From: CAZMUQ01 sp964569845
Lineage (GTDB): Archaea > Thermoproteota > Bathyarchaeia > Hecatellales > Hecatellaceae
NCBI GenBank assembly: GCA_964569845.1
Contig: CAZMUQ010000001.1
Location: 78,325-142,324 of the forward strand
Length of the DNA: 64,000 bases
Reading direction: 5' to 3'
Under the pieces are notes generated by a model. That model was given only the letters and a program-made list of their open reading frames with translations, ran no database searches and was not told the origin of the DNA. Positions within the stretch are counted from its first letter, which is position 1. Every line of letters starts with the position of its first letter. This document shows positions 59,154 to 64,000 of this stretch, piece after piece. The position numbers and the translations under genes were made by a program.

Positions 59154-60866
59154 TTATATAACCTCCAAAATTTTTCTTAATGCATCTACTCCAGCTATAA
59201 CTCCAATAAGCTTGTTTGACTTGTAATCTGATACAACATATGCGTGGTCTTCACCGATTTCAACCATTTTTTCTATAATACTTAGCAGGTCTTCATTTTC
59301 AGCAACCCTTAAAGGTGTGTGTATCAGCATTTGGTTTACTGGCAAATCCCGTCTTCTAGTTGGTAGAGCAAGTATATCTTCTACTGTTATGTAACCAATA
59401 AGACTATTATTTTCATCAACTACAGGATACTTTCTAAACCTATGGATCCTCATAATCCTTAAAACATCCTTAATCTTTGATCCTTGATTGATTGCTACAG
59501 GGTTAGGTGTCATCACATCTTTAGCTTTAACTTTAACTCCTTCAATTCTGATAATTGCTTTCTCCTTTAGGAGATGGTAGGCTTCACTTAAGGCTTCCTC
59601 CTCTTCTTCAGGTTTTGCTAAAAGCTGGTTTTCATAGAATGAGTATTTTCCTGAGGTAAAGAAGCTTACAGATGCAGCTATTAAGGCAGGTATTATTGAT
59701 GAGGGGCCGCATGCTTCAGCAACAAAAGTTACACTTGTTAAAAGTGTTTTATTGGATGCAGCCATTACAGCTGCAATAGTTGCCATAATAAAAATTTCGT
59801 TAGGCATTGTACCTGAAGGCATAAAACTTAACATGTTTACATAGATAGCGCCAAGAATAGCACCAGTATAAATTGAGGGTATGAATAATCCTCCACTACC
59901 ACCAAAATTTAATGTTATTGATGTTGCAACAATTTTTAAGATTAAAATTAATGCTAATATTAGGATGGGTAAAGTATAAAGTTCACCTACAACCGATGAA
60001 TGTATAACCTCATAACCTAAGCCTAAAACTTCAGGAAAGTGTAAACCTATAAATCCTACAATTAAACCTCCAATTAGAACAATTGTAAGCTGACTTTTCA
60101 CAGTTTTACCTTTAAACTTACCTAGAACTTTAAATGTTCTTGTAAATGCTATTGAAACAAGTGAAGCAAGCAACCCTAAGATAACTAGGTAAACTATATC
60201 AATCGGGGAGGGTGTCACTAAAGCAGATACAATAGGGAAAAGCCTTTCACCACCCATAAAAACTATGAATGTTAGATATGAGGTTATGGAGGCTAATGAT
60301 GCAGGAATAAAGGCTTCCCTAACAATATCCCTTTGGTATGGTATCTCAAGAGCAAAAAGAATTCCTGTTAAAGGTGCCTTAAAAATTGCAGCTAAACCAG
60401 CAGAAGCTCCAGCTAACATTATAGTTTTAATTTCTCCAGGTTTTAAGTTTAATTTTTGAGTTATATTTGAAGCTAAACCTCCACCAAGTAGAATACTTGG
60501 ACCTTCAAGTCCTGCACTTCCACCAAAACCTATAGTTATAGCTGAAGCTACAGTTCTGCTTAAAGTATCCCTTAAAGGAATAAACCCGCTATGATAATGG
60601 TAAGATTCAATAACTTCATCTGTTCCACAGCCAACCTCCTTTCTTACAGTCACAAATTTAACTATTAGATATGATAAGACTAGCCCTACTGTTACAGATA
60701 AAATTACAAACCAGGGGTTAAAGTTTCTAAGAGCTAAAAATATGCTCCAAAAATTACTGTAAAGTAGGGATAAAAGTATGATGGATAAGCCAACAATAAA
60801 ACCTATTAAAATGTAGGTAACCAGAAACCTACCATACTCTACTAAAACGTTTATTTTAAAAGCCAT
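59154..60866 (-). CDS. ClC family protein with C-terminal CBS pair
   Basis: A 570-aa protein. The first ~410 residues are a ClC membrane domain: GFGGSAGLEGPSILLGGGLA with the gating Glu, then TGILFALEIPYQRDIVREAF with Ile at the inner proton-path position, and TSITLNFGGSGGLFIPSIYT. The last ~130 residues hold two CBS domains (VKAKDVMTPNPVAINQGSKI, VVDENNSLIGYITVEDIL and later VVSDYKSNKLIGVIAGVDAL), which commonly bind adenine nucleotides and regulate. It is convergent with the TrkA-type gene and is a paralogue of the ClC at 57 kb, differing by the CBS extension. Confidence 0.92.
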   Translation of the reverse strand: MAFKINVLVEYGRFLVTYILIGFIVGLSIILLSLLYSNFWSIFLALRNFNPWFVILSVTVGLVLSYLIVKFVTVRKEVGCGTDEVIESYHYHSGFIPLRDTLSRTVASAITIGFGGSAGLEGPSILLGGGLASNITQKLNLKPGEIKTIMLAGASAGLAAIFKAPLTGILFALEIPYQRDIVREAFIPASLASITSYLTFIVFMGGERLFPIVSALVTPSPIDIVYLVILGLLASLVSIAFTRTFKVLGKFKGKTVKSQLTIVLIGGLIVGFIGLHFPEVLGLGYEVIHSSVVGELYTLPILILALILILKIVATSITLNFGGSGGLFIPSIYTGAILGAIYVNMLSFMPSGTMPNEIFIMATIAAVMAASNKTLLTSVTFVAEACGPSSIIPALIAASVSFFTSGKYSFYENQLLAKPEEEEEALSEAYHLLKEKAIIRIEGVKVKAKDVMTPNPVAINQGSKIKDVLRIMRIHRFRKYPVVDENNSLIGYITVEDILALPTRRRDLPVNQMLIHTPLRVAENEDLLSIIEKMVEIGEDHAYVVSDYKSNKLIGVIAGVDALRKILEVI

Positions 60867-61012
60867 TGTTTAACGCCCTTAAACTAGGTATCAGTGAATA
60901 GTTAAGGTAGGTAACGTTAACTTCTTAATAGCCTCCTTAAAACTTCAAGTATTCCCTTGTAGAAAGGATTAAGGGAAGAAAATTTAAGCTTATAGGTGCT
61001 AAAATAGGGGGG

Positions 61013-62137
61013 TTAAAGAGCTTTAAACTGCTGAAACCATCTGACATATTGTTTTAACATTTCTTGAGAGATGCTTGCTTTTCTTTTCTCTATAACTTCT
61101 AGGAAATCTTCCATTTGGATTGGTCTTGGTTTTGAACTTGGATCATCAGCTTTTGGGTTATTAAAAAATTCTCTTACAATTTTAAGTTGAACTGTTTGGA
61201 AAAGGTCTCTTATATCGCTTCCACTATAACCATCAGTTTTTCTTGCAAGCTCCTTAAAATCTACGTTTGGTGATAAGTTTAGATTCTTACTGTAAATTTT
61301 AAACATCTCTAGACGTGCATGATAATCTGGAGGTGGAATAAGAATTCTTTTCTGAAATCTTCTAATAAATGGTTCATCTAGAAGCCAGGGTTTATTTGTT
61401 GCTCCAATAACATAGACAAAATACTTCTTATTTTTATCATTTATTCCATCCATCTCCTTAAGAAACTGATTTCTAGCTCTAGTTTCACCTCCAACTTCTG
61501 TTGAGAATGCTCTTGTTAAAGAGTCAACTTCATCAATAAATATTATTGAAGGTTTACCATTTTCAGCAGCTTTTCTCGCGTCAGCAAAAAGTTTTGCAAT
61601 ATTTTTCTCGGATTCTCCAAGCCATTTAGACATTATTGATGCAGCATCAACGGAGTAAAAATTTGCATCAATTTCACTTGCAACTGCAGCAACAAGTAAA
61701 GTTTTACCGCATCCTGGAGGGCCAAAAAGCAGAATTCCTCTAGGCCACCCTAAAGGGAAAAGGTCTGGTCTTTTAACAGGGTAGATTATTGCCTCCTGGA
61801 TTGCTTTTTTTGCTTCTTCAAGATTTGCTATATCACTCCATTTTACACCAGGTTTCTCTTTTTGCAGCAGAATCTTTTTTTCATTTACACTTGATAATTC
61901 TAGTTCATCTTCACGGTTTTCCTTAATATCTTTTATTCTTCGTTGATAGGATTCAATATACTTAAGATATATCTTGCTTTGTGGAGTATTAGGGTAAAGG
62001 TTACAAATTTTAAGTAAAACTTCGACAGCTTTTTGATATTTTTCAGCTGCCTGGTCTCTTAAACCTTTACGGTCAAGTTTAACAGCTTCATTAGCATAAT
62101 TTAAAGCATATTTTTCAAGCTCATGAAGACCGTTCAT
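61013..62137 (-). CDS. cdvC: CdvC / Vps4-type AAA ATPase
   Basis: A 374-aa AAA ATPase that remodels ESCRT-III polymers in archaeal cell division and vesicle release. The N-terminal MIT domain (residues ~1-75: LEKYALNYANEAVKLDRKGL and AAEKYQKAVEVLLKICNLYP) binds CdvB tails. The AAA module has Walker A LLFGPPGCGKTLLVAAVA, Walker B SIIFIDEVDSLTRAF and an arginine-finger region FIRRFQKRILIPPPD. The C-terminal Vps4 helix ends the protein (MLKQYVRWFQQFK). It is 42 nt downstream of the longer CdvB gene on the same strand. Length is normal. Confidence 0.95.
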   Translation of the reverse strand: MNGLHELEKYALNYANEAVKLDRKGLRDQAAEKYQKAVEVLLKICNLYPNTPQSKIYLKYIESYQRRIKDIKENREDELELSSVNEKKILLQKEKPGVKWSDIANLEEAKKAIQEAIIYPVKRPDLFPLGWPRGILLFGPPGCGKTLLVAAVASEIDANFYSVDAASIMSKWLGESEKNIAKLFADARKAAENGKPSIIFIDEVDSLTRAFSTEVGGETRARNQFLKEMDGINDKNKKYFVYVIGATNKPWLLDEPFIRRFQKRILIPPPDYHARLEMFKIYSKNLNLSPNVDFKELARKTDGYSGSDIRDLFQTVQLKIVREFFNNPKADDPSSKPRPIQMEDFLEVIEKRKASISQEMLKQYVRWFQQFKAL

Positions 62138-62179
62138 CTCCCCCTTACCCTAACACTTCAACTTTCGTAGAAATCTACG

Positions 62180-63118
62180 TTACGTTATGACTATTTTTCC
62201 ATCCTTCTCTAGTTTTACTAGTACTTTTCTAACATCTTCAACAGTAACATTTAAAGCTTCAGCACATTTTTTTAGGCTTAATTCTCCACCATGCTCATAG
62301 ATGTAGTTTAAAACTTCCCCTTCAAGTTTCTCTAAATCTTCTAAGGATAGCTCTTTTAAAGGTTTTGATTTAGGCTCTTCTACTACCTTCTCCATAACAG
62401 GCTGTACAGGTTCTTCATGGGTAAATTGGGGCTGTTGAGGTTTGGGTTGTGAAGATACTTGTGGTGTAACCTCAATAGGCTCCTCAACTTTAGGTTCATG
62501 TTGAGGTGGTATTGGAAGTTTTGGATATATTTCACCCATTTTTTGCTCAGCTATTGCTGCTGCTTCATCAAGAATTTTTTTAGCTTCATCCGATGTAACT
62601 TCAGATACTGCTTCCTCCATGGGTGCCTTACCTGTTTCTATTAGGGTGTTTCCAAGCATATTGTTTATTTCTTCAAGTTCGTAGGCTACTTCAGGAACAA
62701 TTCCTTTAAGCTTATTTCTTGTTTCCTTTATTATTCCAGCTACAGGTGACATTTGATTTAAAAGATCTCCAACATCTTCAACTGTTCTAAGTCTAAGAAT
62801 AACTTTTTCTATTGCAAGTTGTGATGCAAGTATAATTTTTGCTATCTTCCTAATTTCAACACATTCATTAGCATACATTGTTGCACGTGCTTCATCCCCT
62901 GAAGCTTTAGCACCAATACATCTTTCAAACATTTCCCTATCTCTTTGATGAAGCTTTGAAGCTGATTGTTCAAGCTTATTTAGCTGAGTTTCAAGCCTAA
63001 AAATTGCTTGAGAAATTTTCTCCTTTAAAGGTGTTCTTGAAAAACTAAAGTGAAAATGCATTTTACTAAACACCCCCAAAATATTTTTAAACACTCCACG
63101 TAGGTAACTCATCTCCAC
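62180..63118 (-). CDS. cdvB: CdvB, ESCRT-III protein with C-terminal winged helix
   Basis: A 312-aa Snf7/ESCRT-III-type protein. Residues ~30-190 form the charged helical core (ISQAIFRLETQLNKLEQSAS, ATMYANECVEIRKIAKIILA). The tail carries IYPKLPIPPQHEP, a likely MIM2 site for the MIT domain of CdvC, a proline/glutamine-rich linker, and a final winged-helix domain (LEGEVLNYIYEHGGELSLKK, then DVRKVLVKLEKDGKIVI), as in the CdvB that binds CdvA in Sulfolobus. Thus it is the main CdvB rather than a short paralogue. 12 nt downstream of a second ESCRT-III gene and 42 nt upstream of cdvC. Confidence 0.93.
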   Translation of the reverse strand: MEMSYLRGVFKNILGVFSKMHFHFSFSRTPLKEKISQAIFRLETQLNKLEQSASKLHQRDREMFERCIGAKASGDEARATMYANECVEIRKIAKIILASQLAIEKVILRLRTVEDVGDLLNQMSPVAGIIKETRNKLKGIVPEVAYELEEINNMLGNTLIETGKAPMEEAVSEVTSDEAKKILDEAAAIAEQKMGEIYPKLPIPPQHEPKVEEPIEVTPQVSSQPKPQQPQFTHEEPVQPVMEKVVEEPKSKPLKELSLEDLEKLEGEVLNYIYEHGGELSLKKCAEALNVTVEDVRKVLVKLEKDGKIVIT

Positions 63119-63130
63119 CAGCCATTTACA

Positions 63131-63778
63131 TTATATATGTAGATTGCTGGTTGAGGATTCTTTGTATGCTGAAGGTGTTTCTGGAAATCTTTCCTTCATT
63201 TTTTGTTCAACAATAGCTGATGCTTCCTCAAGTATTCTTTTTGACTCTTCATTTTCAGCTTCAAATGGTATTGCCGCTCCTGATGCTTCCCCAACCTCAA
63301 CAGCCATTCCATTTAGCATTTCACTTATAGCTCCAAGCTCATAGGATACTTCAGGAATAATTCCTGAAAGTTTACCTTTAATATTGTGAATTACACCTGA
63401 AACAGGGGCTATCTCTTTTAATGTTTCACCAAATTCTTTAACCGTTTCAAGTCTTAACATAACTTTTTCTAAGGCAAGTTGACTTAAAACTATTATTTTA
63501 GCCATTTTTCTAACTTCAGCACACTCATTAGCATAAATTGCTGCACGTGCATGATCTCTTGAAAGTTCAGCTTTTACACACTTTTCAAAAAGCTCTTTAT
63601 CGTGATTTTGCATCCTTGTTAATGTTTGCTCAAGTTTTTCATGTTGAACTTTAAGCCTCCATAAAACGTAATCTATTCTTTCTTTAAGAGGCTCCTTTTT
63701 ATGTGGTATTTTTTCACTTATCCTTTTAATGATGGATTCTTGAGGCTCCTTCTCCCAATTTTTTGTTAGCTTTGTCAA
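63131..63778 (-). CDS. short CdvB paralogue (ESCRT-III)
   Basis: A 215-residue ESCRT-III protein similar to the core of its neighbour: LKERIDYVLWRLKVQHEKLE, ARAAIYANECAEVRKMAKII, and a late EEASAIVEQKMKERFPETPS that may be a weak MIT-interacting tail. It lacks the winged helix, so it resembles the CdvB1/B2/B3 group that forms contracting polymers. The start is TTG. First of the three genes in the window; a cdvA gene would be expected further upstream, beyond 64000, or elsewhere. A duplication of the same ancestral gene is evident. Confidence 0.92.
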   Translation of the reverse strand: MTKLTKNWEKEPQESIIKRISEKIPHKKEPLKERIDYVLWRLKVQHEKLEQTLTRMQNHDKELFEKCVKAELSRDHARAAIYANECAEVRKMAKIIVLSQLALEKVMLRLETVKEFGETLKEIAPVSGVIHNIKGKLSGIIPEVSYELGAISEMLNGMAVEVGEASGAAIPFEAENEESKRILEEASAIVEQKMKERFPETPSAYKESSTSNLHI

Positions 63779-64000
63779 TATTAACCCTCCAATATCAAGT
63801 TAACCTTTCAGCTTGCAGGCTGTGCATTTAAATAGTTGACTTAAAAGTCTATTAAGCTTGTAAATTTTTTTAGTTAAAACACGGATAGAATGTTTAGAGA
63901 ATTTTACAGGTAAAGTTTAATTTTAAACTTGGAGAGTATGGAAACAATTCAATTTTAGGTGGGGTTTGAATGAATACTTGATTTATATGTAAGTAGTTGG
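63779..64000. other. non-coding right edge upstream of the cdv genes
   Basis: The last 222 nt are AT-rich and hold no convincing ORF; an ATG at 63970 is followed almost at once by a stop. The region presumably contains the promoter of the cdvB-type operon, which starts at 63778 on the minus strand. I cannot identify a specific element. Confidence 0.5.

Noticed and set aside
1..64000. CRISPR array, rRNA operon or prophage
   Set aside because: I found no regularly spaced repeats, no rRNA-like sequence and no phage structural genes in either strand.

Overview
The window is a stretch of an AT-rich archaeal genome, almost certainly a metagenome-assembled TACK-type archaeon. Supporting genes are a cdvC-type Vps4 ATPase with two ESCRT-III (CdvB) proteins, a family B DNA polymerase, V/A-ATPase subunit D, aIF1, NAC, CDP-archaeol synthase, pyruvoyl arginine decarboxylase, deoxyhypusine synthase and the F420 enzymes CofC and CofD. 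Two of the three tRNA genes carry bulge-helix-bulge introns. The mix of anaerobic acyl-CoA and aldehyde metabolism with Cdv and F420 genes would suit a Bathyarchaeia-like lineage, but that placement is inference. One 100-N scaffold gap (56963-57062) is flanked by an exact 55-bp repeat and looks like unmerged contig ends.

Layout. 0-16 kb: housekeeping and amino-acid genes (a frameshifted threonine synthase start, aIF1, CitG-like, acyl-CoA dehydrogenase, tRNA-Gln, a Thg1-like protein, LeuA, LeuC/LeuD, ArgG, arginine decarboxylase, CarS, AtpD, NAC) plus a tyrosine recombinase with a repeat-rich promoter. 16.4-23.9 kb: a seven-kilobase one-strand redox block, made of an aldehyde ferredoxin oxidoreductase with its own FAD/NAD subunit and polyferredoxin, followed by a FAD alcohol/hydroxyacid oxidase flanked by two CCG-domain Fe-S proteins. 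23.9-25.8 kb: a decayed island holding tRNA-Pro, tRNA-Ser and several broken gene remnants. 25.8-33 kb: transport (ABC-2 exporter, MFS, Na+/solute symporter with small partner) with a divergent HTH plus substrate-binding-domain regulator and a large palindromic operator, then a CoA transferase. 33-38.8 kb: GrpE/DnaK, PAC2 and Hsp20 chaperones, a flavoprotein and a sugar nucleotidyltransferase. 38.9-51.7 kb: 4-hydroxybutyryl-CoA dehydratase, HtpX, PurP-like ligase, endonuclease IV-like protein, a large membrane protein, deoxyhypusine synthase/agmatinase and PolB. 51.7-64 kb: ArsB/NhaD permease, IlvE, CofC/CofD, an M20 peptidase, two ClC proteins around a TrkA protein, and the cdv cluster.

How the parts fit. 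Arginine decarboxylase and agmatinase make putrescine and deoxyhypusine synthase uses spermidine, so a polyamine-to-hypusine route is spread over the window. LeuA, LeuC, LeuD and IlvE cover much of leucine synthesis. CofC and CofD build F420. AOR plus the FAD oxidase could form an alcohol-to-aldehyde-to-acid route delivering electrons to NAD and Fe-S carriers. The most interesting items for follow-up are this redox block, the HTH/SBP regulator with its 39-bp operator, the 26-bp perfect palindrome between ilvE and cofC, and the integrase promoter repeats.
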